Source: Sphingomonas sp. KR3-1
Lineage (GTDB): Bacteria > Pseudomonadota > Alphaproteobacteria > Sphingomonadales > Sphingomonadaceae
Assembly: GCF_040049295.1 (NCBI RefSeq)
Contig: NZ_JBDZDQ010000004.1
Location: 1-64,000 of the forward strand
Length of the DNA: 64,000 bases
Direction: 5' to 3'
Below, piece after piece: positions 1 to 9,139 of the stretch (position 1 is the stretch's first letter; every line of letters begins with the position of its first letter). The notes below the pieces were generated by a model, which saw only the letters and a program-made list of their open reading frames with translations, had not been told where the DNA came from and ran no database searches. Position numbers and translations under genes: made by a program.

Positions 1-1
1 A

Positions 2-64
2 GGCTCGGCCGGCGACAACACCCGCGAGGGCCGCGCCTCCGTCCGCGTCAAGATCGGGTTCTGA
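2..64 (+). CDS. C-terminal end of an outer-membrane beta-barrel protein (partial)
   Basis: Only the last 20 codons are in the window, ending in TGA at 62-64. The peptide ends RASVRVKIGF. Alternating polar and hydrophobic residues with a terminal phenylalanine are typical of the last strand of an outer-membrane barrel, such as a TonB-dependent receptor or porin recognised by BamA. The family cannot be fixed from so little. A strong hairpin follows directly, so the gene appears to end its transcript here. Confidence 0.5.
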   Translation, partial: GSAGDNTREGRASVRVKIGF

Positions 65-73
65 CGAACCCGT

Positions 74-118
74 AACGCGGCGCGGGGTACGGAATCCCAA
101 CTCCCCCCGCGCCGCGTT
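74..118 (+). terminator. Rho-independent-type hairpin after the partial barrel gene
   Basis: A perfect 14-bp inverted repeat (74-87 with 105-118, arm AACGCGGCGCGGGG) with a 17-nt loop lies 10 nt after the stop codon. It is followed by only a short T run. It separates the upstream gene from the capsule operon. Confidence 0.7.
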
Positions 119-368
119 TCGTCTTCGGGGCCGATCCACGCGCCAGCGCCGGTGGAGTGACCGACCCACGCCTCCAGACGCGGGGCGATCCGGCTCTTTT
201 GTCTAATTCTTGCCCGGCTGGGGGAATCCCCAGCCCGGTCGCCGACAGCGCCTGCGATAGCGATTGCGAAAATTGCGATCGCAGACTTGCTGGAACCATG
301 ACCGCCTCTGTCGCCCCGATGCGCGCCGCCGCGGTTCTTCGCGCCATGTTCGGCGGGCGGCTGCGGCG
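119..368 (+). promoter_or_regulatory. Leader region of the capsule operon
   Basis: This is the 250-nt non-coding stretch between the terminator and the preferred kpsC start. It contains a perfect 10-bp palindrome TGCGATCGCA at 274-283 inside a run of repeated GCGAT units (253-283). That could be an operator or simply GC-skewed repeat DNA. I cannot place a convincing -35/-10 pair. A longer kpsC reading frame (start 264) would cover part of this region. Confidence 0.3.
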
Positions 369-2027
369 ATGACGCGGATCACGCTTCCGCTCTTGCAGGC
401 ACCGCCGGCCTTTGCGCGGCGGTCTCGGGCTCCGCTGGCAACGGTTCGCGGCCCGGTCGACCGTGCATGCTCCGCGCGGGCGGAACGGGCCGACGCGTTG
501 ATCGAGCGACTGTGCAAGGCGCGCGTCGGCGGCAGCTTCTGGGGCGCGCGGCCGGCACTGGCGCAAGGCTGTATCGTCGTGAAGTGTCGCGCGGGCGAGA
601 TTCCGCCGCTGCGCCTGCCAGCCGATGGCACGATCGTCCTGTGGACCGACGCGCCGCACCAAGTGCCGCCGGCCGCGCACCCGGCCAGGATTCTGACGGG
701 CGAAATCGATCCCTGGCATATCCTCGACCACGCCGCCCAGGTGATCGCGCCACCGGACGAAGCGCTCGCAGTGCTCGCCCGGCTGCGCGGCATTCCCGCT
801 ACCGATTCCACCACCGGCGCACCGCTGGCGCGCGATGCAGAGGCCCGGCAGGCGCTCGCCTGGGACATGCTCGTCGCGGGGCTGGACTATCACGAGCCCT
901 TCAACGGCGCGGCGATATCGGCAGAAGCGGCGATCGACTTGCTCGGCGAATGGCGGCGGCACCTCGAGGTGACCGCAGGAATTGCGGTGCAGCTGGGAAT
1001 GCGCGCCTGGAAGCGCGGCCAGATCGATCGATTCCTCGCCCGCGGTTCCGACACGCCGCACCATGCAAACGGGACTGCCGACGCGTTGGCCAAGGCGCGG
1101 GCGGGCAACGCCGCGGTCGCGATCTGGCCCTCGCGCGTTCCACCCGGCTTCGAAGCCAGCGCGGCAGCGGCAGACGTGCCGATCGTGCGGATCGAGGACG
1201 GGTTCCTCCGCTCGCTGGGCCTGGGTGTCGATCTGGTGCCGCCACAATCGATCGCCGTCGATCGCCAGGGAGTCCATTACGACCCTTCCCGGCCCAGCGA
1301 CCTCGAAGCGTTGCTGTCGCAGCATCCGTTCCCGCCGGAGTTGCTGCGCCGCGCCGCGGCCCTCCGCGCGGCGATAGTCGCCGCGGGCATCGGCAAATAT
1401 GGCCGCGCCGGGGGCGAAAGCCCCGTGGTCCTGCCGCCGGGCCGGCGCAGCATCCTTGTGATCGGCCAGGTCGCCGATGATCGGTCGGTACGGCTGGGCG
1501 ATGTCGCGGGCCTGGGCAATTCGGGACTGCTCAGAGGCGCCCGCGCGCTCGCGCCGGACGCGTATCTCGTCTACAAACCGCATCCCGACGTGCTCGCCGG
1601 CCATCGCCGCGGCGCGCTCGATCGCGACGTGCGCGGGCTTGCCGACAAGATCCTGGACGCGCCATGTAGCCTCGCACCGCTGCTCGACTGCGTCGATGAA
1701 GTCCATGTTCTCACCTCGCTCGCGGGGTTCGAGGCACTGCTGCGCGAACGCGCCGTCACCTGCCATGGCGCGCCCTTTTATGCCGGCTGGGGCCTGACCC
1801 GCGACCTGGTGGCGGTGCAGCGCCGCGAGCGGCGGCTCAGCCTCGACGCATTGGTCGCGGCGGCCCTGCTGCTCTACCCGCTCTATCTCGACCCCGGTAC
1901 CGGGCTCCCCTGCTCGGCCGAGCGGCTCGTCGAATGCCTGGCAGGCGCCGCGCCACGCGCCTCGCTGCTCACGCGGCTGCGGCGGATCGAAGGCAAGGCG
2001 CGCGGCGTGCTGAGGCGCGCGGCATGA
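369..2027 (+). CDS. kpsC: KpsC-type capsule lipid-linker beta-Kdo transferase
   Basis: This cytoplasmic enzyme, acting with KpsS, builds the short beta-linked Kdo linker on lysophosphatidylglycerol on which ABC-exported capsules are assembled. From ATG 369 it is 552 residues. The diagnostic KpsC block RIEDGFLRSLGLG is at 274-286, YKPHPD at 402-407, TSLAGFEALL at 449-458 and PFYAGWGLT at 469-477. Together these make one complete Kdo-transferase module in the C-terminal two thirds. Residues 1-200 look like a degenerate or shortened first module; two-module E. coli KpsC is about 675 residues. An in-frame ATG at 264 would add 35 Arg-rich, atypical residues, so 369 is preferred, although its ribosome site is weak. 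The stop overlaps kpsS (ATGA). Confidence 0.88.
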   Translation: MTRITLPLLQAPPAFARRSRAPLATVRGPVDRACSARAERADALIERLCKARVGGSFWGARPALAQGCIVVKCRAGEIPPLRLPADGTIVLWTDAPHQVPPAAHPARILTGEIDPWHILDHAAQVIAPPDEALAVLARLRGIPATDSTTGAPLARDAEARQALAWDMLVAGLDYHEPFNGAAISAEAAIDLLGEWRRHLEVTAGIAVQLGMRAWKRGQIDRFLARGSDTPHHANGTADALAKARAGNAAVAIWPSRVPPGFEASAAAADVPIVRIEDGFLRSLGLGVDLVPPQSIAVDRQGVHYDPSRPSDLEALLSQHPFPPELLRRAAALRAAIVAAGIGKYGRAGGESPVVLPPGRRSILVIGQVADDRSVRLGDVAGLGNSGLLRGARALAPDAYLVYKPHPDVLAGHRRGALDRDVRGLADKILDAPCSLAPLLDCVDEVHVLTSLAGFEALLRERAVTCHGAPFYAGWGLTRDLVAVQRRERRLSLDALVAAALLLYPLYLDPGTGLPCSAERLVECLAGAAPRASLLTRLRRIEGKARGVLRRAA

Positions 2028-3262
2028 AGCGCCGATTCCTGTTCCTTCAGGGACCGCCCGGCCCCTTTTTCCGGCAGCTGGCCGCGGCGCTGCGCTGCGC
2101 TGGAAGCGATGTGATCCGCGTGAATTTCAACGGCGGCGATCGCCTCGACTGGCGCGGGCCGGCAATCGATTTCCGGCTGGAAGCCGAATGCTGGCCATCG
2201 GCTGCCGAAGCATTGATCGAACAGCATGATATCTCCGACCTCGTGCTGTTCGGCGATTGCCGGCCGTTGCACCTCGCCGCGGCATCCCTCGCGGCCGCGC
2301 GGGGGATCACCGTGCATGTGTTCGAGGAGGGGTATGTCCGCCCCGACTGGGTGACGCTGGAGCAGAGCGGCGTGAACGGCCATTCGCCGCTGCCGCGCGA
2401 TGCCGAATATTATTGTCGGGCCGCGGCGGGCCTTGCGCCGGTCCCGGCGCTCCCGCCGGTGCCCGCAAGCTTCACCCAGCGCGCACGCGAGGCATTCGCC
2501 TATTACGGCGCGACCGCCGCGTTGGCGCCTCGGTTCAGGCACTATCGTTCGCACCGTCCGTTCCGCGGCGCGGCGGAAGCGGCAGGGTGGCTGCGCCGCT
2601 TCGCACGGCGTCCCTTCGCGCTGTGGCGGAGCGGCCGAGTGCGCCGCGCACTGGCCGGGCCCTATTTCGTCGTGCCGCTGCAGCTCGACTCGGACTATCA
2701 ATTGCGCATCCATTCGCCGTTCGACGGCATGGAAAACGCCATCGACGCGATCCTGGCCTCGTTCGCGGCCCATGCGCCCACCGGGCCGATGCTGGTGTTC
2801 AAAGAACATCCGCTCGACAACGGGCTGCGCGACTGGCGCAGGCAGATCGAAGCCGCAGCCGCGGCGCGCGGCATCGCCGACCGGGTCCGCTATCTCGAGT
2901 GCGCGGACATCGCGCCGCTCGTCGCCCGCGCGCACGGCGTGGTGACCGTGAACAGCACCACCGGCACGCTGGCGCTCGCCGCGGGTGTGCCGGTCAAGGT
3001 ACTGGGCCGTGCCGTTTATGATGTCCCCGGCATCACCCACCAGGGCCCGCTCGACGGCTTCTGGGCGGCGCCTGGACAGCCTCAGGTCGAGATATTCGCC
3101 GCGTTCCGCCGGGTGCTCGCGCATCGCTGCCTGCTTCGCGGCGGGTTCAGCAGCCGCGAGGGGCGTGCGCTGCTGATCGAGCCCGCAGTCACGCGGATGC
3201 TGTCGGCCGGCGATGCGATGCCGCGCGTCGAGGCTGCGAAACCAGTGCGGGCGCTGCCATGA
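2024..3262 (+). CDS. kpsS: KpsS-type capsule beta-Kdo transferase
   Basis: This 412-residue partner of KpsC is thought to add the first Kdo to the phosphatidylglycerol anchor. Family hallmarks are the N-terminal FLQGPPGPFF (residues 6-15), FEEGYVRP (100-107), FKEHP (259-263) and VNSTTG (309-314). The His-Pro and Ser-Thr-Thr-Gly blocks match the CMP-Kdo-binding half of the GT-B fold. It starts inside the kpsC stop codon (ATGA overlap) and overlaps the next gene the same way, so the three are translationally coupled. Together with kpsM/E/T and the lipoprotein it marks the locus as an ABC-transporter-dependent capsule. Confidence 0.9.
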   Translation: MKRRFLFLQGPPGPFFRQLAAALRCAGSDVIRVNFNGGDRLDWRGPAIDFRLEAECWPSAAEALIEQHDISDLVLFGDCRPLHLAAASLAAARGITVHVFEEGYVRPDWVTLEQSGVNGHSPLPRDAEYYCRAAAGLAPVPALPPVPASFTQRAREAFAYYGATAALAPRFRHYRSHRPFRGAAEAAGWLRRFARRPFALWRSGRVRRALAGPYFVVPLQLDSDYQLRIHSPFDGMENAIDAILASFAAHAPTGPMLVFKEHPLDNGLRDWRRQIEAAAAARGIADRVRYLECADIAPLVARAHGVVTVNSTTGTLALAAGVPVKVLGRAVYDVPGITHQGPLDGFWAAPGQPQVEIFAAFRRVLAHRCLLRGGFSSREGRALLIEPAVTRMLSAGDAMPRVEAAKPVRALP

Positions 3263-4530
3263 AGCCGCAGATCCTGCTCGGCCCGACAGCCTGTCCGGGC
3301 GATCCGCGGCGGGTCCTGCCGGTCGCGCCCGAAATCGTCCTCGACCTCACGCGCCTGCTGTCGCGGGTGCGGCATCCCACCCCCACCGGCATCGACCGCA
3401 TCGAGCTCTGCTACGCACGGGCACTGCTCGCGCGCACGCCCGAGCGGCTGCACTTCGCCGCGACGCATCCGTTTGGCCCCTATGGCCGGCTCGATCGCCG
3501 CGCGGTCCTGCGCTTCCTCGAGGCGACCGAAAGGCGCTGGAACGAGATTGGCGCCGGAGAGACCGGAACGGCCGGCTGGCGGCATCTGCTCGCGGCGCTC
3601 GCAGGATTGCGGCCGCGGCCGATCATGCCGGCTGCGCGCGCCCGCGTCCTGCTCCACATCTCGCCCAGCGCGCTCGAGAGTCCGCACAAGGTCGGCGCCC
3701 GGCTACGCCGCGAGAATGCCCGGCTGGTGTGCCTGGTGCATGACCTTATCCCGATCGCCGAGCCTGCCTTCGCCCGCGCGGACGGTCCGCATCGCCACGC
3801 CCGGCGGATGATCAGTGTGGCCCGGCACGCCGGCGGCGTTATCGCGAATTCGCAAGCGACCGGGGACGCGCTCACGACCTATCTGAGCGCCGTCGGGGAG
3901 CCGGTCCCGCCACTCATGGTCAATTCGCTTGCCGCTGCCCCGCTTGCCGCCACGGCATCAGCCGCACCGCCGATCGAAGCGCCCTATTTCCTGTGCCTCG
4001 GCACGATCGAACCGCGCAAGAATCATCTCCTGCTGCTGCACCTCTGGCGGCAGCTCGCGGAACGCGCAGGCACGCGGCCGATACCCAAGCTCGTCCTCAT
4101 CGGGCGGCGCGGCTGGGAAAACCAGAGCGTGTTCCACCTGCTCGACCGCTGCGCGCTGCTCGGCCCGCATGTTCGCGAGCTCGGACGGGTTCCGGATCGG
4201 GCGCTGTCAGCATGGCTCGCCGGCGCATCGGCGCTGCTGATGCCGTCTTTCGCCGAGGGATTCGGGCTGCCGATCGCCGAGGCGCTTGCCGCCGGGACGC
4301 CGGTCATCGCCAGCGACCTCCCGGCGCACCGCGAAGCCGGCGGCGACGTGCCCGACTATCTCGATCCGCTCGACGGTCCGGGATGGCGCCGAAGCATTCT
4401 CGACTATGCCGATCCCGCTTCGCCCGCCCGCGCTGCCCAGCTCGCGCGGCTGGGGTGCGCGCGACGCCCGACATGGGACGACCATATCGAGCGTACGCTG
4501 GCGTTCGTCGACACGGTCGCGCGATCGTGA
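3259..4530 (+). CDS. GT4 family glycosyltransferase
   Basis: This 423-residue GT-B enzyme has a retaining GT4 C-terminal half: GTIEPRKN at about residue 251, SFAEGFGLPIAEAL around 330-343 (EGFGLP from 333) and a following AAGTPVIAS loop. The N-terminal half has a PTGIDRIE motif and HDLIPIAEP, both echoed in the TPR-GT4 gene at 6588. It probably transfers a sugar from a nucleotide donor during capsule repeat or adaptor synthesis; donor and acceptor cannot be read from sequence. It overlaps kpsS by ATGA and meets kpsM at TGATG, so it is part of the same operon. Confidence 0.85.
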   Translation: MKPQILLGPTACPGDPRRVLPVAPEIVLDLTRLLSRVRHPTPTGIDRIELCYARALLARTPERLHFAATHPFGPYGRLDRRAVLRFLEATERRWNEIGAGETGTAGWRHLLAALAGLRPRPIMPAARARVLLHISPSALESPHKVGARLRRENARLVCLVHDLIPIAEPAFARADGPHRHARRMISVARHAGGVIANSQATGDALTTYLSAVGEPVPPLMVNSLAAAPLAATASAAPPIEAPYFLCLGTIEPRKNHLLLLHLWRQLAERAGTRPIPKLVLIGRRGWENQSVFHLLDRCALLGPHVRELGRVPDRALSAWLAGASALLMPSFAEGFGLPIAEALAAGTPVIASDLPAHREAGGDVPDYLDPLDGPGWRRSILDYADPASPARAAQLARLGCARRPTWDDHIERTLAFVDTVARS

Positions 4531-5336
4531 TGACGGCCCACGCCCGGAGCGAATTGGCGCGGTATTTCCGAGGCCTCGAGGTCCAGGGCGCGGTGCTGGG
4601 TGCGTTGATCCTGCGCGAGCTGCACACGCGCTATGGGCGCGAGAATATCGGCTATGCCTGGCTCCTCGTCGAACCGATGCTGCTCGCCATATCGGTCGCG
4701 GCGCTGCACGGTGCGGAAAAGCCGCATGGCGGCAGCGACCTGTATCCGGTGCCGTTCGCGCTGGGTGGCTATTGCATGTTCATGCTGTTTCGCTCGGTGA
4801 TTTCGCGCGCCGAGACAGCGCTCGAGTCGAACAAGCCGTTGCTGTTCCACCGGATGGTGACGATCTTCGACATGCTTGCCGCCCGCATGCTGCTCGAAGT
4901 CGCCTCGACGCTGCTCGCACTCATCGTCCTGCTGAGCCTGTCCTGGGCGCTGGGCTTCGGCGGCGTGCCCGCGTCGCCGCTGACGATGCTCGCCGGCTTC
5001 GGCTACATGGCCTGGTTCTCCTTCGCGCTGGCGATGCCGGTGTGTGCCGCATCCTATTTCAGCAAGGCGTTCGGCAAGTTCGTGCACCCGCTGGTCTATA
5101 TCGCGATGCCGATCTCGGGCACGTTCTTCCTGCTCGAATGGATACCCGAGCCCTATCGGGGAATGCTGTCCTGGTTTCCGCTCAACCAGATATTCGAGCT
5201 GTTCCACGCCGGCCAGTTCGCCTCGGTGCGCAGCCCCTATTTCGACCTGACCTATCTCAGCTTCTGGTGCCTCGCCCTCAGCCTGCTGGGGCTGATCTCG
5301 ATCCGCATCGTCCGCAAACACGTTCATCTGAGTTGA
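4530..5336 (+). CDS. kpsM: KpsM-type ABC-2 capsule export permease
   Basis: This 268-residue integral inner-membrane protein has about six hydrophobic segments and the ABC-2 polysaccharide-permease layout. The N-terminal RELHTRYGRENIGY (an amphipathic coupling region followed by WLLVEP) and C-terminal WFPLNQIFEL are typical of KpsM/CtrC/BexB. It pairs with the KpsT ATPase encoded at 10244 to move lipid-linked polysaccharide across the inner membrane. ATG 4530 overlaps the previous stop by one base; an in-frame GTG at 4527 is an alternative. Confidence 0.9.
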   Translation: MTAHARSELARYFRGLEVQGAVLGALILRELHTRYGRENIGYAWLLVEPMLLAISVAALHGAEKPHGGSDLYPVPFALGGYCMFMLFRSVISRAETALESNKPLLFHRMVTIFDMLAARMLLEVASTLLALIVLLSLSWALGFGGVPASPLTMLAGFGYMAWFSFALAMPVCAASYFSKAFGKFVHPLVYIAMPISGTFFLLEWIPEPYRGMLSWFPLNQIFELFHAGQFASVRSPYFDLTYLSFWCLALSLLGLISIRIVRKHVHLS

Positions 5337-5340
5337 ACCG

Positions 5341-6591
5341 ATGGCAACGATCCCGCTTCATCCGACCGAGCACGAAACCGACCTGATCGAGGCGCCGGCG
5401 GCACCGCCCGACGAACCCGCCTTGCGCTTCAACCCCGAGCGCGGGCCCGTGCACGAGCTGCGCCAGTTCGAGCAGAACCTGCCCGGCGGGCCGGAACCCT
5501 GGCACCGCCGGCTCGCATGGCTGCGGAACCTTGCGCTGTTCGTGCTGCTGCCCACGCTCGCCGTGGCGATCTTCGAATATGGCGTCGTCGCGAACCAATA
5601 TGAGTCCGAGACGCATTTCGTGATCCGCACGGCGGGCCAGAGCGGCTCGGCCGGCTCCGGGCTCGGCCAGCTGCTCGGCCTGGATCCCAATCCGACCGCC
5701 GCCGACAGCCAGACCGTCGTCGACTATCTGCTGTCGCACGACGCGGTCGCGAGCCTCGAGCGCTCGGTCGGACTGCGGGCGATGTTCCGCCGGCCGGACG
5801 CCGACATCTTCTCGCGGCTTGCGGACAACGCCCCGCCCGAGACGCTGCTGCGCTATTACCGCACGATGGTGGACGTCGAGGTCGGGCGCGACGCCGGCAT
5901 CACGCGCGTTGCCGTGCGCGGGTTTCGCGGCGCCGACGCACAACGCCTGGCGGAAGCGTTGCTGGTCATCGGCGAGCGGCGCGTGAACGAGTTCAACAAG
6001 CGCCTTCTCGAGAGCCGCCTGGCCGCCGCGCGTGAATCGCTGCAGGCTGCGGAAGCCGGCGTCAGCGACACCCAGGCCGCGCTGAGCGGCTTGCGCGAGT
6101 CTGCGCGCGATGCCGACCCCGAACGCACCAGCGCAGCGCGCATCGCGATGGTGACCCAGATGCAGAGCGACCTCGCCCAGGCGCGCGCGCGCCTGGCGGG
6201 CATGGCTGCCGCGGTGCGGCCCGACAGCCCGCAATATGTCGCCCAGGCAGCACAAGTCCGCGCGATCGAACAGCAGGTCGGCGCGGCGCAGGCGAGCCTC
6301 ACCGGATCGGCACAGGCCACCGCGAGCGGGCTTGGCCGGTTCGAGGGAATACGGTTTCGCCAGGAACTGGCCGCCAAACGCTACGAAGCCGCGACGGCGG
6401 CGCTCGATACCGCGCGCGAACAGGCGCTGCGCCAGCAATTGTACCTCGTGCGCATCGTCGAGCCCAATGCGCCGGGCAAGGCGCTCTACCCCAAGCGCAT
6501 GAAGCTGATCGGCACCGTCTTCTTCGCGCTGCTGCTGGCCTATGCGATCGGCTGGCTGATCCTCGCCGGTGTTCGGGAGCATGCCGCATGA
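5341..6591 (+). CDS. kpsE: KpsE/CtrB-type capsule export inner-membrane (PCP) protein
   Basis: This 416-residue polysaccharide co-polymerase-like protein joins the inner-membrane transporter to the outer-membrane lipoprotein. The topology fits: a cytoplasmic N-terminus, one TM helix at about 59-79, a long periplasmic alpha-helical section rich in Ala, Gln and Arg (about 200-375), the C-terminal VEPNAPGKALYPKR block and a final TM at about 390-410. PNAPGKALYPKR is the proline-containing signature seen before TM2 in the CtrB/BexC/KpsE family. It starts 4 nt after kpsM and overlaps the next gene by ATGA. Confidence 0.9.
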   Translation: MATIPLHPTEHETDLIEAPAAPPDEPALRFNPERGPVHELRQFEQNLPGGPEPWHRRLAWLRNLALFVLLPTLAVAIFEYGVVANQYESETHFVIRTAGQSGSAGSGLGQLLGLDPNPTAADSQTVVDYLLSHDAVASLERSVGLRAMFRRPDADIFSRLADNAPPETLLRYYRTMVDVEVGRDAGITRVAVRGFRGADAQRLAEALLVIGERRVNEFNKRLLESRLAAARESLQAAEAGVSDTQAALSGLRESARDADPERTSAARIAMVTQMQSDLAQARARLAGMAAAVRPDSPQYVAQAAQVRAIEQQVGAAQASLTGSAQATASGLGRFEGIRFRQELAAKRYEAATAALDTAREQALRQQLYLVRIVEPNAPGKALYPKRMKLIGTVFFALLLAYAIGWLILAGVREHAA

Positions 6592-9101
6592 CCAGCGACC
6601 TGATCCGCAACCTTCCGTTCAAGCTGCGCAGATCGGCCGGCGTGGCGGTGACGCCGCATGTCCACCGGATGATCGCCACGGGCAACAAGGCACGCGATGC
6701 CCGGGACTGGCCGGCGGCGGCCGGCGCCTACCGCGCCGCGCTCGATACCGATCCCTCGCTCAGCCATGTCTGGGTCCAGCTCGGCCACGCGCTGAAGGAA
6801 CAGCGCGACCTGGATGCGGCCCAGGCAGCCTATCAGATCGCAGCGGATGCTGCGCCGGAGGATGCCGATCCCTGGCTGCACCTGGGCCATCTCCACAAGG
6901 AGCGCGGCGACCGCGCCGCCGCCAATCGCAGCTATATGCAGGCGCTCAGGCACGAGCCGGGCCATCCCGACGCACTGCGCGAGATCGCCCAGCTGGTCGG
7001 CAATGGCGACGGCGCGCAGATGCGCGCGCTGATCGCCGCGCTCGACCAAGGCGCGGAAGGAGGCGAGAGCGACGGTGCGCCCGACGCGCGGGAAGCGGAA
7101 CGATCGCTGCGCCAGATCGACGCATTCCTCCGTACCCTCCCCGCGCAGGACCGAAACGTCGCCAGCGACCAGGTCCAGGCGCTGATCCAGCTCGTGCGCG
7201 GCGCCGGGCAGGCCTTGCCGGTGCCCGAAGCGTCGGAAGACGCCGCCGCCACGCCGGCGCTGGTGTTCGACGTATCGGACCTGATCTCCTATTTCCGCAA
7301 CGCCCGGCTGCCGACCGGCATCCAGCGCGTGCAGATCGAGACGATCGGCAGCGCGCTTCGCATCGACGGCTTCCGCGTGCAGATCTGCGCCTTCATCGAA
7401 TCGCGCGACGACTGGCTCGAAATCCCGGCGGCGAGCTTTGTCGCGCTCGCGCGGCTCAGCCTGACCGGCGGCGATCGCGACGCGCCGGAATGGATCGGCG
7501 CGCTCGCCCGGCTGCACCTCCGCCTGGCCACCGCCGAACCGATCGAGATGCCGCGTGGCGCCTATCTGATCAATCTCGGCACTTCCTGGTGGCTCCAGAA
7601 TTACTTCCTCTTCGTCCGCCAGGCCAAGGCCCTGCGCGGCGTGCGCTACGTGCCCTTCGTCCATGACCTGATCCCGGTCATGGCGGGCGAACATTGCGTC
7701 AAGGAACTGACCCAGGACTTCGTCAGCTGGGCGATCGGCGCGTTCGCGCATGCCGACCATTTCCTGGTGAATTCGGAATCCACCAGGCGCGACCTGCTGC
7801 ACGTCGCCGGAATCCTGGGCCATGCGATCGATCCGACCGACATCGCGGTGGTCCGCCTGGATGCCGATTGCCGCAAGCCGGACCTGGTTCCGGCGCCCGT
7901 GCGCGACCTGTCCCGCTGGGGCCTCAAGCCGAACGGCTTCGTCCTGTTCGTCTCGACCATCGAATCGCGCAAGAACCACCTCCTTGCCTTCGAGGCCTGG
8001 ATCGCGCTGCTCAAGCGCCACGGCTCGTCCGCGATGCCCAAGCTGGTGTGCGTCGGCAATCGCGGCTGGCTCAACGATGCGGTCTATGCGCGCCTGGAGA
8101 GCCATGCCGGGCTGCGCGAGCACGTCGTGATGCTGTCGGGCCTGTCGGACGCCGAGCTCGAGCTGCTCTACCGCGCCTGCCTGTTTACTATCTACCCAAG
8201 CCGGTACGAAGGCTGGGGGCTGCCGGTGACCGAGGCGCTCTGCCACGGCAAGATCGCGCTGATTTCAGATGCCTCGTCGCTGCCCGAAGCGGGCGGCACG
8301 CACGCCGTCTATTTCCGATCCGGGGATGCCGAGGCGTTCACCGAAGCACTTGACCGGCTGGTCCGCGACCATGGCTATCGCGATGCGCTGCAGCGGCGGA
8401 TCGCTGCCGAGTTCGCGCCGCGGGCCTGGAGCGACGTCGCCAACGACATGGCGGACGCCGCATTGGGCTGGCACGCGCGCGATCCCGAGACGCAGGCCAG
8501 CATCCCCGTCGCCCGGCTCGGCGCCTGGCATCCGCTCAAGCGCAACTACGCCACGACGATCTGGCCCGGCATGCGATCGGCCGAGATATTCCGTGCGGGA
8601 GACGGCTGGTGGGGGCCCGACAATTGGGGATGCTGGACCAAGCCGCAGGGCGGACGGCTGGAGATAGGCACCGACGCGCCCGGCGTGCCGATCCGGCTGT
8701 ACCTGCAGCTGCACGGCATCCCCCGGCGCGAGCTGCGCTTCACGATCGACACCGGGAACCCGGCCATCGATATCGAAGGCGAGCTGAAGCCCGGCGAGTT
8801 CAAATGGCTCATGATGACGCTCGTGCCCGACTCCACAGGCGTCCTCCGCCTTGAGATCGGCAGCAGCACGAGCATCGATCTCGGCGAGGTGACCGAGGGA
8901 GGCGATCCGCGCGTGGTGTCGGTCGGCGTGGCGGGGTTCTTCCTTTGCCTGGAGGACGATGCCCCGGCCCGGCTGGCCTTCGTGGAAGCGTTGACGCTGG
9001 GCACGCTGGCGGACCTCGAATTCGGCGGCCGCGCTCCGGGATCGACCGAGTACCGCCGCCCGGGCGAAGCGGGCGCGAAGCCGCCTGCGACACAAGGCTG
9101 A
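6588..9101 (+). CDS. TPR-GT4 glycosyltransferase with C-terminal beta-rich domain
   Basis: This 837-residue three-part protein has three or so TPR units at about residues 25-130, a GT4 catalytic module at about 220-640 (PTGIQRVQ, HDLIP, STIESRKNH, YEGWGLPVTEA with EGWGLP from 541) and a Trp-rich beta-type module at about 665-810 (GWWGPDNWGCW). It presumably adds sugar during capsule synthesis, and the TPRs may dock it to the export complex. The donor is unknown. The N-terminal half of the GT resembles the GT at 3259, which suggests a common origin. It is coupled to kpsE by an ATGA overlap. The C-terminal module occurs in similar capsule transferases as far as I recall, but I cannot name its function. 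Confidence 0.8.
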   Translation: MTSDLIRNLPFKLRRSAGVAVTPHVHRMIATGNKARDARDWPAAAGAYRAALDTDPSLSHVWVQLGHALKEQRDLDAAQAAYQIAADAAPEDADPWLHLGHLHKERGDRAAANRSYMQALRHEPGHPDALREIAQLVGNGDGAQMRALIAALDQGAEGGESDGAPDAREAERSLRQIDAFLRTLPAQDRNVASDQVQALIQLVRGAGQALPVPEASEDAAATPALVFDVSDLISYFRNARLPTGIQRVQIETIGSALRIDGFRVQICAFIESRDDWLEIPAASFVALARLSLTGGDRDAPEWIGALARLHLRLATAEPIEMPRGAYLINLGTSWWLQNYFLFVRQAKALRGVRYVPFVHDLIPVMAGEHCVKELTQDFVSWAIGAFAHADHFLVNSESTRRDLLHVAGILGHAIDPTDIAVVRLDADCRKPDLVPAPVRDLSRWGLKPNGFVLFVSTIESRKNHLLAFEAWIALLKRHGSSAMPKLVCVGNRGWLNDAVYARLESHAGLREHVVMLSGLSDAELELLYRACLFTIYPSRYEGWGLPVTEALCHGKIALISDASSLPEAGGTHAVYFRSGDAEAFTEALDRLVRDHGYRDALQRRIAAEFAPRAWSDVANDMADAALGWHARDPETQASIPVARLGAWHPLKRNYATTIWPGMRSAEIFRAGDGWWGPDNWGCWTKPQGGRLEIGTDAPGVPIRLYLQLHGIPRRELRFTIDTGNPAIDIEGELKPGEFKWLMMTLVPDSTGVLRLEIGSSTSIDLGEVTEGGDPRVVSVGVAGFFLCLEDDAPARLAFVEALTLGTLADLEFGGRAPGSTEYRRPGEAGAKPPATQG

Positions 9102-9139
9102 CATTTTCTCACCGCCCTAAGCGTAGGAGTGCCGAGTCC

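Noticed and set aside
48..1766. 572-codon leftward open frame opposite kpsC
   Set aside because: Antisense shadow in high-GC DNA; composition is Arg/Gln/His-rich with no family motif, and the opposite strand carries kpsC.
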